A stretch of DNA of 64,000 nt. Origin: Enterovibrio sp045679545 (GTDB taxonomy: Bacteria > Pseudomonadota > Gammaproteobacteria > Enterobacterales > Vibrionaceae). Made by a program: the position numbers and the translations under genes. The stretch covers positions 2,418,001 through 2,482,000 of the forward strand of contig NZ_CP166194.1 in NCBI RefSeq assembly GCF_045679545.1, in the 5' to 3' direction. Position 1 is the first letter of the stretch, and each line of letters starts with the position of its first letter. Shown piece by piece: positions 52,547-60,943 of the stretch. The notes under the pieces were generated by a model. That model did no database searches and had not been told where the DNA came from. It worked only from the letters and a program-made list of their open reading frames with translations.

Positions 52547-53404
52547 TCAAATCAGCCGTTTTACTTGCTGGCTAAACAGCGTTGGCTGTTCAGTATGAAT
52601 ATTGTGTCCAGCGTTTGGGATGGTAAAAAATGCGAATCCCGAATGCTTCGCCAGTGCAGCAAACTTGTGGTCATTCTCGCCACACAAATAATAAAGCGGC
52701 AACCCGCTGTCTTTCAGTGCTTGCAATAATATCGGCTGCTTAGCTAAAGATGTAGCACGCAACATACTGGCCACTTTGACTCCGAGGTTATCACTGCGAA
52801 TAGCCACCAAACTTTGTTTTTGCTCATGATTTAGTGAAGAAAAAACAGCTTGTTGATACCAATCTTGAAGCACGTCAATAATGGGCTCTTGTTCAAATCG
52901 TACTGCCCATCGTTCATCGTGTTTTTTTCTTGTTTCTCGTTCTTGAATGGGCAAACCAATATGACCGCTTTCGATGATAAGTCCCGCCAACGATGCGCCA
53001 GTTTCATCGAAACGCTCCCGCTGCATGGCTGACAAATACATGGCAAGGCGTGCGCCCAGAGAATAGCCAATCAGCCAAAACGGTTGATGAAGATGATATT
53101 GAATGGTTGTCGCAATCAAAGCGCAGGTATCGCCAAAGCCGGCAACATCAATGTGCTGGCTCTCACCATGGCCGGGGAGGTCAATGGTTAGGCAGGTGAA
53201 ATCATTGCCGAGCGCGTCGATCACGTCTTGCCAATCTTGCCCGTTACCCAGCAGACCATGAAGAAACACTAACGCAGGTTTGTCTTTCGCATTGCCTGAC
53301 GGTGAAGACAACAAGCGAGCAGACAATGCAGACGCAGAAACGGGTTGTGCTCCAATTGAAGGTAAAGACGAATCCTCAGAAAAGATGGGCATGTGCAATG
53401 ACAT
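52547..53404 (-). CDS. menH: 2-Succinyl-6-hydroxy-2,4-cyclohexadiene-1-carboxylate synthase
   Basis: An alpha/beta hydrolase of about 285 residues catalysing pyruvate elimination from SEPHCHC. LVFLHGLLGNGQDWQDV, LPGHGES, nucleophile elbow IGYSLGARLAMYL, and His in NAGHNIHTEQP. The N-terminus has a 30-40 residue extension relative to E. coli MenH (252), so a later start cannot be excluded; ATG at 53392 or 53404 both overlap menD. Coupled to menD. Confidence 0.9.
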   Translation of the reverse strand: MSLHMPIFSEDSSLPSIGAQPVSASALSARLLSSPSGNAKDKPALVFLHGLLGNGQDWQDVIDALGNDFTCLTIDLPGHGESQHIDVAGFGDTCALIATTIQYHLHQPFWLIGYSLGARLAMYLSAMQRERFDETGASLAGLIIESGHIGLPIQERETRKKHDERWAVRFEQEPIIDVLQDWYQQAVFSSLNHEQKQSLVAIRSDNLGVKVASMLRATSLAKQPILLQALKDSGLPLYYLCGENDHKFAALAKHSGFAFFTIPNAGHNIHTEQPTLFSQQVKRLI

Positions 53405-55163
53405 CAAAAAGGGCTTTCACATCACGTCCGCACTCACCTTCGGGCACGGTTAATTCCATGACCGTGGTGCCGTTTTGAGTTAAAGCTTCAAGGCACGCAT
53501 GACGCGCATCAAACAACGAAGTTGGACGGAGGTAATGAAGACCAAACATGGCTGCAGCATGAGAGAATTCGACACCATGGGGCATACGATAATAGGCGTC
53601 TTTTTTAGCATCCGGCACGGGCAGCATGTCGAAAATTCCGCCGCCGTTATTGTTGATAACCACTATCACCAGCGGCAGAGGATTGCGCGCCAGCAAGGCC
53701 AAGCTGTTCAGATCGTATAGCGCGGACGTATCACCAAGCACACACAGCATCGGACGTTGACCCGCTCGCTGAACTCCCGCTGCCGTAGCAATCAAACCAT
53801 CAATGCCTGATGCGCCACGATTGGCAAACACAGCGACATCCGGCAAGCAGCAGCACATATCCAGAAGACGGATTGCCATGCTGTTACCGACAAAAAGATC
53901 GGTCTCTGACGTCAACCAATGAGCAAAATCAGTAGCAAACGTTTTTTCAGAAAGCGTATTAGACGCTTCACATTGCTGGCGAAGCAGTGCTAGGTATTTA
54001 TTGCTCGCGACGGCCAGTGATTTCGCCCAGTTTTTTTCCGCCACATTGCCATCTAAAGCGGCCAGATCTTGTGCGAGTGCATCCGCAACTTGCAAGGGGC
54101 TAGCGACAATACGATATGCCGGTTTGTGCGAGGGGTCGAGCCTGCCGGGGTGCTGATCCACCAGCCAATATTCCCCAGCAAAAGATGAGATGAATTGGCC
54201 AAGGCGTTTCGATACCAAGCGAGCGCCAAACTGCAACACGCAATCCGCCTGCTTGAGGACAGATACGCAGTCAGGGTTTTGCAGCCAAACGTCAAAGCCC
54301 GCAAATTCCGAGCCTTTGCCCGCTTGGGGATCGCACAATAGCGGCCAGCCTAAGTGTTCGGCTAACACTTCTACGGCTTGACGATCAGCTTGTGTCATCC
54401 GACCGGCAATCAACATGCCTTTTTTGTGTTGCAAGGTTTGCCATTGCGTTAGTGCGGTATCAAGCGAGGTGGATGCCTTAGAAAACGTCAGATAAGGCTT
54501 ATCACCTGTTAGCCAGGTTTGTATCGGCGCAAGATAAAGACCTGCATCATCGACATTGCCATAAAGCGGCTCAGGAAACGGACAGTTGATATGCACACTG
54601 CCGCCATTCAAGGCCTGATGGTGCAATTGTTCGCTTACCAGCGAAAGCAGCCAGCCCGGCGCAATGCTTTCAGTGGGGCTGGGCAAATCAACAAAGCGAT
54701 CGGCATGTTCACCGAAAATCGCTTTCTGGCTGATAGCTTGATTCGCCCCGCACTGGATCAGCTCTGCTGGGCGATCAGCCGTTAGCAAAATCAATTTTTC
54801 ACGAGTCAGGCGGCTTTCTGCGACTGCTGGCAGTAAATTAGCCACGGCGGTGCCTGAGGTGACAATCACCGCAACAGGACGGTTCGATGCTTTAGCAAGG
54901 CCGAGGGCGAGAAAGCCCAAGCCTCGTTCATCAAAATGCGTATGTAAGGTAACGCTCTTGCCATCTTGGCGTAATTGTTCAGCTTCAAGGGTCAGTGGCG
55001 TCGAGCGAGAGCCCGGTGCAATGCAAAAATCAACGACGCCAGCGCGATGCAGGGCTGTCAGAATAAGACGAGACCAGATCCGGTTTAACGTGACCGGATT
55101 TAACGCCCTTGTGTTCGAAGAAGCCGTGTTTGCACTGGCCATGTTTGCAGAAGCTGAATTCAT
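53376..55163 (-). CDS. menD: SEPHCHC synthase (2-oxoglutarate decarboxylase, ThDP-dependent)
   Basis: A 595-residue ThDP enzyme adding a succinyl semialdehyde unit to isochorismate. FCIAPGSRSTPLTLEAE, THFDERGLGFLALGLAKAS (cofactor-activating Glu) and CVLGDTSALYDLNSLALL...INNNGGGIFDMLP (ThDP diphosphate/Mg) are visible. The first 20 residues are a low-complexity Ser/Ala/Asn run (MNSASANMASANTASSN), unusual. ATGA overlap with menF and a 29-base overlap with menH indicate tight coupling. Confidence 0.96.
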   Translation of the reverse strand: MNSASANMASANTASSNTRALNPVTLNRIWSRLILTALHRAGVVDFCIAPGSRSTPLTLEAEQLRQDGKSVTLHTHFDERGLGFLALGLAKASNRPVAVIVTSGTAVANLLPAVAESRLTREKLILLTADRPAELIQCGANQAISQKAIFGEHADRFVDLPSPTESIAPGWLLSLVSEQLHHQALNGGSVHINCPFPEPLYGNVDDAGLYLAPIQTWLTGDKPYLTFSKASTSLDTALTQWQTLQHKKGMLIAGRMTQADRQAVEVLAEHLGWPLLCDPQAGKGSEFAGFDVWLQNPDCVSVLKQADCVLQFGARLVSKRLGQFISSFAGEYWLVDQHPGRLDPSHKPAYRIVASPLQVADALAQDLAALDGNVAEKNWAKSLAVASNKYLALLRQQCEASNTLSEKTFATDFAHWLTSETDLFVGNSMAIRLLDMCCCLPDVAVFANRGASGIDGLIATAAGVQRAGQRPMLCVLGDTSALYDLNSLALLARNPLPLVIVVINNNGGGIFDMLPVPDAKKDAYYRMPHGVEFSHAAAMFGLHYLRPTSLFDARHACLEALTQNGTTVMELTVPEGECGRDVKALFDVIAHAHLF

Positions 55164-56476
55164 CCTGCTCGTTTCTCCAGCGTGGAATCAGGAATAGGTT
55201 TAAGCAGACTCAAAAGAGTCGACACTTTGCGGTCCAACTCCTTCCACTCACTCTCCGCCACAGAGCCCGGAACAATGCCCGCCCCCGCAAATAATTGCAA
55301 AGAATCTCCCATCATCAAAGCACTGCGAATAGCGACGCAAAACTCACTTCGCTCTGCACTCAAATACCCGACTGATCCGCTGTACCAACCACGAGCAAAA
55401 GGTTCGTTTTCAACAATAAAGGCAACCGCTTCTTCTCTCGGCAATCCTGCTATTGCAGCGGTCGGCTGCAACGTATCGAGCAAGGTTGCACTTGCCACAT
55501 CTTGATTGAGCGCGGCATCTATCGCGCGCTTTAAGTGCTGCACTTTACGCAAGCGCACCAAATGAGGTGTTTCTTCTATGGTCAGTGTCTGGCAATGCGT
55601 GGCAAGACGTGCGGAAATATCCTCCACCACCAAACGGTTTTCATACACATTTTTACTGTCGTTGAGCAGCCATTTGGCCAACGCAAGATCGTCTTCTGCG
55701 CTTTTTCCACGACCAATTGTGCCCGCGAGTGCTTCCGTCGAGAGATCTTGCCCATGACGATTGAACAGACGTTCTGGCGTGGAACCGACAAAGCAGTGCT
55801 TTTCATCTAACGCCAACATGAAGTGGAAATTAGCGCGATTTTGATCGCGACTCGCTTTCAACAGTTGGGCGGCAGAGACTGGGCGATCGAGTGACAGCGA
55901 CGTTTTTCTCGCTAAGACCACTTTTTGCAGATCGGTTTGTTCGATTTGGATCAGAGCACGATCAATCATGGCAGACCAATCAGGGAACGCCGGCGAATGC
56001 TCAGTTGACAGAATATGGCACTCAGGCGGAGACAATGCAGGATGCGCCGTCGTCACTTTCGACAATGCAGCCTGCGTCTTCAGCAAGTCATCACCCAAAT
56101 TAACCGTCAGCGTCCACGTGTCGTCCTGACGAGCAACTTCAATTTGCGGCAAGAAAAAGAAAGACTGCAAACAACGCTGATTGCGCGCAGTTCTGCCGTC
56201 AAATGAACGGCCGCCCCAAATGCGCTGGTTAGATGATAAGACTTTTTCGGCAGCAGCAGGATCGGAGAAAGTTTTCACTTGGCCTAGCGCCATTACTTCT
56301 TCGCGACCATCGCGGGTTTGCCAGTAGAATTTGGGGTAAATGGGTTGGGCATCCAACCATTCAATCGGGTCGACCTCTTCAGGCCATGAAAAACACACCG
56401 AAAGCTGATGGGGGATCGGGGACAGTGTCGACAAAGAATCAAAAAACTGGACTATCGCTTGGCTTAAATCGGTCAA
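55160..56476 (-). CDS. menF: Isochorismate synthase MenF
   Basis: A 438-residue chorismate-utilising enzyme. The catalytic core holds QKVVLARKTSL, FVGSTPERLFNRHG, STEALAGTIGRGKS, VVEDISARL, LQPTAAIAGLPREEAVAFI and FAGAGIVPGSVAESEWKELDRK. It converts chorismate to isochorismate, the entry to menaquinone. No ATG is available near the front: TTG at 56476 (MTDLSQAIVQ) with GAGGTTAGA six bases before is the best start. First gene of the operon, divergent from alaA. Confidence 0.94.
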   Translation of the reverse strand: MTDLSQAIVQFFDSLSTLSPIPHQLSVCFSWPEEVDPIEWLDAQPIYPKFYWQTRDGREEVMALGQVKTFSDPAAAEKVLSSNQRIWGGRSFDGRTARNQRCLQSFFFLPQIEVARQDDTWTLTVNLGDDLLKTQAALSKVTTAHPALSPPECHILSTEHSPAFPDWSAMIDRALIQIEQTDLQKVVLARKTSLSLDRPVSAAQLLKASRDQNRANFHFMLALDEKHCFVGSTPERLFNRHGQDLSTEALAGTIGRGKSAEDDLALAKWLLNDSKNVYENRLVVEDISARLATHCQTLTIEETPHLVRLRKVQHLKRAIDAALNQDVASATLLDTLQPTAAIAGLPREEAVAFIVENEPFARGWYSGSVGYLSAERSEFCVAIRSALMMGDSLQLFAGAGIVPGSVAESEWKELDRKVSTLLSLLKPIPDSTLEKRAG

Positions 56477-56866
56477 TCTAACCTCACTGACTACTCACAA
56501 AGTGCCCGATTCCTTGGGTATTGCTGTTTGCTGAAACTCGCGGGTGTCATCACCCAATTCAACCTCTGTTCACACTATGTTCCAAACATGCAGTATGATT
56601 CGTGGGCAAAATATCACCAAGATGGCTCTTTTTGCACCAACAGACGTCATTTCGCGACAAACTCGATAATATTTCCTGTTGGAAACGCATTCTACAACCT
56701 TATTGATTGTGATGAAAATCGAATGTGCCAGCATAACATCTGGGTTTGTTAGCATTTAGTCTCTTATTTCTCTCTTTTTCGTCATTTATTGCTATTAGCT
56801 ACTTATATAAGCCTTTTCGTTAGTGTAATTTACTGCAAACACCAAAAATTAAGCTCAGGAATCATG
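56477..56866. promoter_or_regulatory. menF-alaA divergent intergenic region
   Basis: 390 bases, AT-rich toward alaA, holding both promoters. I see no gene, terminator or clear operator. The reading frames crossing it lack start signals or homology. Confidence 0.5.
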
Positions 56867-58081
56867 ATGCAAGAAATCGGGATGTCGACCAAGCTGGATA
56901 ATGTCTGTTACGACATTCGCGGGCCAGTGATGAAGCAGGCAAAGCGCCTTGAAGAAGAAGGCCACAAAATTCTCAAACTGAACATCGGTAACCCTGCCCC
57001 ATTTGGTTTTGATGCACCAGATGAAATTCTGGTCGATGTGATCCGTAACCTGCCAACATCTCAAGGCTATTGTGATTCCAAAGGGATTTATTCTGCGCGC
57101 AAAGCGGTGGTCCAACACTACCAAAAACGTGGCATGCTGGATTTGGACGTTGAAGACGTGTATCTCGGCAATGGCGTGTCAGAACTGATCGTGATGTCAA
57201 TGCAGGCCTTGCTGAACAGCGGCGACGAATTGCTTGTTCCCTCACCTGACTACCCATTGTGGACGGCGGCAGTGTCGCTTTCTGGGGGGAATCCCGTTCA
57301 CTACATGTGTGACGAAGAATCGGATTGGTATCCCGATCTGGCTGATATCAAAGCCAAGATCACCTCGAAGACTAAAGGGATTGTGTTGATCAACCCGAAT
57401 AACCCGACGGGTGCGGTATATAGTCGAGACTTTTTGCTGAAAGTGGCGGAGATCGCCCGTCAGCACAATCTGATTATTTTCTCTGACGAAATCTACGATA
57501 AGATCTTGTACGACGGTGCTCAGCATCATTCGATTGCGCCTTTGGCACCGGATGTCTTCTGTGTCACCTTTAGTGGTCTGTCTAAATCCTATCGCGTGTG
57601 CGGTTTCCGCTCTGGTTGGATGATTTTATCTGGGCCACTGCACAAAGCAAAAAGCTACATTGCGGGGCTGGAAATGCTGTCTTCCATGCGCTTGTGTGCC
57701 AACGTGCCGATGCAACACGCCATTCAGACGGCATTAGGCGGCTATCAAAGCATCAACGAGTTAATCTTGCCAGGCGGTAGATTGCTTGAGCAGCGTGACA
57801 GAGCCCATGAACTGCTCAACCAGATCCCGGGCGTAAGCTGCGTGAAGCCAAAAGGCGCACTGTATCTGTTCCCGAAGATTGATACCAAACGCTACAAGAT
57901 CTACGACGATGAGAAAATGATGTTGGATTTCCTGATGCAGGAAAAAGTGTTGATGGTTCACGGTACAGGCTTTAACTGGCCGAAACCCGACCATTTCCGC
58001 ATTGTGACCTTACCGCGCGTCGATGATTTGGAGTTGGCGATTGGTCGCTTCGAACGTTTCCTGTCGACGTATAGTCAATAA
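56867..58081 (+). CDS. alaA: Alanine transaminase AlaA
   Basis: A 404-residue class I PLP aminotransferase making alanine from pyruvate and glutamate. LDNVCYDIRGPVMKQAKRLEEEG, NPAPFGFDAPDEIL, QGYCDSKGIYSARKA and the PLP lysine in SGLSKSYRVCGFRSGW match E. coli AlaA closely. ATG 56867 has AGGA six bases upstream; ATG 56882 (MSTKLDN) also fits. In E. coli yfbR follows directly; here three other genes intervene. Confidence 0.93.
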   Translation: MQEIGMSTKLDNVCYDIRGPVMKQAKRLEEEGHKILKLNIGNPAPFGFDAPDEILVDVIRNLPTSQGYCDSKGIYSARKAVVQHYQKRGMLDLDVEDVYLGNGVSELIVMSMQALLNSGDELLVPSPDYPLWTAAVSLSGGNPVHYMCDEESDWYPDLADIKAKITSKTKGIVLINPNNPTGAVYSRDFLLKVAEIARQHNLIIFSDEIYDKILYDGAQHHSIAPLAPDVFCVTFSGLSKSYRVCGFRSGWMILSGPLHKAKSYIAGLEMLSSMRLCANVPMQHAIQTALGGYQSINELILPGGRLLEQRDRAHELLNQIPGVSCVKPKGALYLFPKIDTKRYKIYDDEKMMLDFLMQEKVLMVHGTGFNWPKPDHFRIVTLPRVDDLELAIGRFERFLSTYSQ

Positions 58082-58099
58082 GAGCAAGAGATAGTATCG

Positions 58100-58135
58100 A
58101 AGGCCTAGGATTGCGGAAATGTGGTTCTAGGCCTT
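58100..58135 (+). terminator. Possible terminator hairpin of alaA
   Basis: AAGGCCTAG (58100-58108) pairs with CTAGGCCTT (58127-58135), loop 18. No T-run follows, so it may instead belong to the CCTAGG-rich repeats that follow. Confidence 0.35.
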
Positions 58136-58145
58136 GTCGCTCTAT

Positions 58146-58173
58146 AGGACCTAGGTCCTAGGTCCTAGGTCCT
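58146..58173. repeat. Heptamer tandem array 1 (AGGTCCT units)
   Basis: AGGACCT followed by three AGGTCCT units, 28 bases. The array overlaps the last codons and stop of the rhombosortase gene (minus strand). Because 7 and 3 are coprime, all frames read the same seven-codon cycle, which contains TAG on each strand. Confidence 0.9.
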
Positions 58174-58753
58174 GAATATTTTCACTTCCACTCTGTTTCC
58201 ATACTAACGCGAAAATTAAGCCTACAGCAGCCCCTGCCCAGTGCGCTTGATACGCGACTCCAGCTTCAATTAATTCCGCCGTCATCGAATCACCGCCTGT
58301 GTAGGCTTCATGAACCAATTTGAGCGCGACGCCTACCAGCATGACCCATCCCAGTGGGACTTTATTCTGTATGTCTCGCACAACACCAAACACAAATAAC
58401 CCATGCAGTACGCCTGACAGCCCCGCATACCAATCGAATGGGCTAATAAACATCACTGCACCAATTGCCACCATCATGCTCCATAGCATGGCTAACAGCG
58501 AACGAGGCGCATAGTATCTGCGATGCAGTAAAGCCAATACCAGCAAGGCTGCTAAGTTCATCGCCATGTGGATAGCGTTGGTATGAGTAAGGTTTCCTGT
58601 TACGATTCGCCACCACTGACCTGATTGGATATCAAGGCGATCCCAAACTAGCACCTCTTGGACAGTGGGGATTTGGGCAATCAATGTGATAGCCACCAAC
58701 AGGAACAGTATTCGAGAAACTGACAATTGCGTCTCCAACTCTCGAGATTTCAT
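58151..58753 (-). CDS. rrtA: Rhombosortase (rhomboid-family GlyGly-CTERM protease)
   Basis: A 200-residue intramembrane serine protease with about six helices. HTNAIHMAMN (His56, His62, Asn66), the nucleophile in WYAGLSGVLHG (Ser113) and the general base in QAHWAGAAVG (His171). This short architecture fits rhombosortase, which processes secreted proteins with a C-terminal GlyGly-CTERM tail in vibrios and relatives. The ribosome site is poor. The last residues (QDLGPRT) are encoded by the heptamer array. Starts 22 bases from the divergent DTW gene. Confidence 0.85.
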   Translation of the reverse strand: MKSRELETQLSVSRILFLLVAITLIAQIPTVQEVLVWDRLDIQSGQWWRIVTGNLTHTNAIHMAMNLAALLVLALLHRRYYAPRSLLAMLWSMMVAIGAVMFISPFDWYAGLSGVLHGLFVFGVVRDIQNKVPLGWVMLVGVALKLVHEAYTGGDSMTAELIEAGVAYQAHWAGAAVGLIFALVWKQSGSENIQDLGPRT

Positions 58754-58775
58754 TTAGTTATAGCGTACCGTGGTA

Positions 58776-59402
58776 ATGAATAAGAAAGCCAGTCGATATT
58801 GCGAACATTGCGGGAAAGCCAAAAAGGCGTGTATCTGCCACTTCATCTCACGCATTGACAGCGATGTGCCTGTCATCGTGCTTCAACACTCTTCGGAAGT
58901 GAACCAACCCATAGGTACAGCGCGTATTTTGTCGCTGACATTGCCAAATTGCGTGTTATTTGTGGGTGAAGACTTTTCCAATCACGCTGAGCTTAATGCC
59001 CTACTGGCTCAGGAGAATATCGACTACGCGTTGCTCTATCCTGCCGAGAACGCCATTCCGGTCTCTCTTTGGCAAGGAAAGCCCAATAAAACTCGTGGGA
59101 TCATCTTGCTAGATGGCACGTGGCGCAAAGCCTTTAAGATGTATCAGCTGTCTGCCAACCTTCACGCTTTGCCAGCGGTAACCTTGGATGCAATCAGCGA
59201 AGGGAATTATCGCATTCGAAAGTCCCCCAAAGAAGGTGGGCTATCAACGGTTGAAGCGGGGTATCAAGCACTGTCAGCGATGGAAGGTGATAGCACGCGC
59301 TTTCAACCGCTGCTGGATGCCTTTGATGGCATGATTGAGTTTCAGATAAGCCAAATGCCGCCCGGGGTTTATGAGCGGCATTATGGGAAGAAAGGCGAAT
59401 GA
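58776..59402 (+). CDS. tapT: tRNA-uridine aminocarboxypropyltransferase (DTW domain, TapT/YfiP)
   Basis: A 208-residue protein. Zinc cysteines in YCEHCGKAKKACICHF; HSSEVNQPIGTARIL; the DTW-type signature LLDGTWRKAFKMY; and NYRIRKSPKEGGLSTVEA. The family adds the acp group to U47 of tRNAs using SAM. ATG 58776 or GTG 58770. Its promoter must lie largely inside the divergent rhombosortase gene. A heptamer array begins 11 bases after the stop. Confidence 0.85.
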   Translation: MNKKASRYCEHCGKAKKACICHFISRIDSDVPVIVLQHSSEVNQPIGTARILSLTLPNCVLFVGEDFSNHAELNALLAQENIDYALLYPAENAIPVSLWQGKPNKTRGIILLDGTWRKAFKMYQLSANLHALPAVTLDAISEGNYRIRKSPKEGGLSTVEAGYQALSAMEGDSTRFQPLLDAFDGMIEFQISQMPPGVYERHYGKKGE

Positions 59403-59412
59403 AAAAAGCTTA

Positions 59413-59450
59413 AGGTCCTAGGGACCTAGGTCCTAGGTCCTAGGTCCTAG
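59413..59450. repeat. Heptamer tandem array 2 (AGGTCCT units)
   Basis: AGGTCCT, AGGGACCT (one-base insertion, inverted), then three AGGTCCT units and AG, directly downstream of tapT. Confidence 0.9.
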
Positions 59451-59491
59451 AAGGAATTGTCCATCAGTTCTTTCGGCGGAGATTCTCTGAG

Positions 59492-59536
59492 GTTGAATAA
59501 AGCAGGCACGAATAAATTATTCAACGGCACTGCTTT
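59492..59536. repeat. Two interlocked inverted repeats (pseudoknot-capable)
   Basis: GTTGAATAA (59492-59500) pairs with TTATTCAAC (59517-59525). AAAGCAG (59499-59505) in its loop pairs with CTGCTTT (59530-59536). The arrangement is that of an H-type pseudoknot. It lies between heptamer arrays 2 and 3. Confidence 0.5.
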
Positions 59537-59555
59537 TCCTAGGATCCTAGGTCCT
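59537..59555. repeat. Heptamer array 3 (degenerate)
   Basis: TCCTAGGATCCTAGGTCCT, two CCTAGG cores with one variant spacer, followed shortly by the related ACCTAAGACCT. It is 33 bases past the dGTPase stop. Confidence 0.8.
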
Positions 59556-59587
59556 GCTCTTTACCTAAGACCTGCACTCCCCCATTT

Positions 59588-60943
59588 CTACCTTATCTGA
59601 TGCAAGGGGCCCTGATTCGCCGCCGTGAACATGGTGGCGTAAAGACGTTGGGCATAGCCATCGGTCATCGCAGAGATGTAATCCGCAATCACACGACGAC
59701 CTGTTTTTCCATCCGCCACATCTTTGAGCCAGAGATCTCGCGTGATAACAGGCAGCAGGCGTTTCGGGTCGGCATCAAACGCATCAAACAATTCCATCAC
59801 CAATTGCTGGCCTTTATATTCAATTACTTGAAGTTCTGGCTTTTGCACCACGTATTCGCTAACAAAGGCTTTCAATACGCCCAAAACGTTATGCATCACG
59901 TCGGTAAGTTTGGCATTCCACTGCAAAAGGGGGTCGTCGAATCGGTTAACACCATCTTGCACCGCGGGCTCAATGGCAATCGACGTCAGCAAGGTATTCA
60001 CCAACGCGCCAATGGCATCTTTACGCTCATGGTGCGGGCCAAACATCTGCTCACTCAAATGGCTGATATTGGTTTCAAGCCAAGGGTCGCCGCATTCTGC
60101 CAACTTGCTCGCCACGGCTTCTTGCCACTGGTCACGTTGAACAATCCCCATCACGATAGCGTCTTCTAAATCATGCACACCATAAGCAATATCATCGGCT
60201 AATTCCATGATGGAGCAATCCAGCGATTTATACTGCGAGCGCCCGTGGTGGTGATCATCGGGCGCCCGTCTTAAAGACGTAAACAAGTTCGCGTCTTTGT
60301 CAGACAGCCCCTCTAGCACCCAATCAAAACGATCGAAATCATCTTCATAAATCCCCTTGGCTGGATGCCATAACGCCGCTTTGAGATGGCGAAACTCTTT
60401 CACATCTTCAGGCAATTGCAGCCGCCTAGTGTGCTTCAATAAAGAGGGATATTTCAAAAGGCCCAACAAGGTTCTGCGCGCCAAATTCATGCCATCTTGC
60501 TCGGTATAGGGTTCAAGTAAGGAGACGATACGAAAGGTTTGTGCATTGCCCTCAAAACCATCGTCGTTACGCATCATATAATTCAGCGCAATCTCACCAC
60601 CATGACCATAAGGGGGATGACCAATATCGTGCGCCAGACACAAGCTTTCCATTAAGCTGGTTGAAGGCAACAAGGGTTTAAAATCCGGTTGTTTCTCTTT
60701 GAGTTGCGCAACGATGCCCGTGCCAATCTGCGACACTTCTAGCGAGTGTGTGAGGCGAGTGCGATAAAAATCACTGTGCTCTGCCCCAAGCACCTGCGTC
60801 TTCGCTTGTAAGCGCCTAAAGGCCGCCGAATGAAGAATACGGGCACGGTCTCGCTGAAATACAGTGCGCTTATCATTGCGACGCTGTTTATTCTCTTCAG
60901 CTAAACGTGCTTCCCATGCTGATGACACCGCCAGCTTACTCAT
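59588..60943 (-). CDS. dGTPase-family HD phosphohydrolase (putative anti-phage dGTPase)
   Basis: A 451-residue HD-domain triphosphohydrolase. N-terminal FQRDRARILHSAAFRRLQAKTQV; HD residues RLTHSLEVSQIG, CLAHDIGHPPYGHGGE and MELADDIAYGVHDLED. It differs from E. coli Dgt in length and resembles the group annotated as anti-phage deoxyguanosine triphosphatases, which deplete dGTP on infection. Start ATG 60943 overlaps the yfbR stop by 8 bases (ATGAGTAA), so two nucleotide hydrolases are translationally coupled. Confidence 0.85.
   Translation of the reverse strand: MSKLAVSSAWEARLAEENKQRRNDKRTVFQRDRARILHSAAFRRLQAKTQVLGAEHSDFYRTRLTHSLEVSQIGTGIVAQLKEKQPDFKPLLPSTSLMESLCLAHDIGHPPYGHGGEIALNYMMRNDDGFEGNAQTFRIVSLLEPYTEQDGMNLARRTLLGLLKYPSLLKHTRRLQLPEDVKEFRHLKAALWHPAKGIYEDDFDRFDWVLEGLSDKDANLFTSLRRAPDDHHHGRSQYKSLDCSIMELADDIAYGVHDLEDAIVMGIVQRDQWQEAVASKLAECGDPWLETNISHLSEQMFGPHHERKDAIGALVNTLLTSIAIEPAVQDGVNRFDDPLLQWNAKLTDVMHNVLGVLKAFVSEYVVQKPELQVIEYKGQQLVMELFDAFDADPKRLLPVITRDLWLKDVADGKTGRRVIADYISAMTDGYAQRLYATMFTAANQGPLHQIR

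Noticed and set aside
58146..59555. CRISPR array
   Set aside because: The unit is 7 bases with no spacers and no cas genes nearby.
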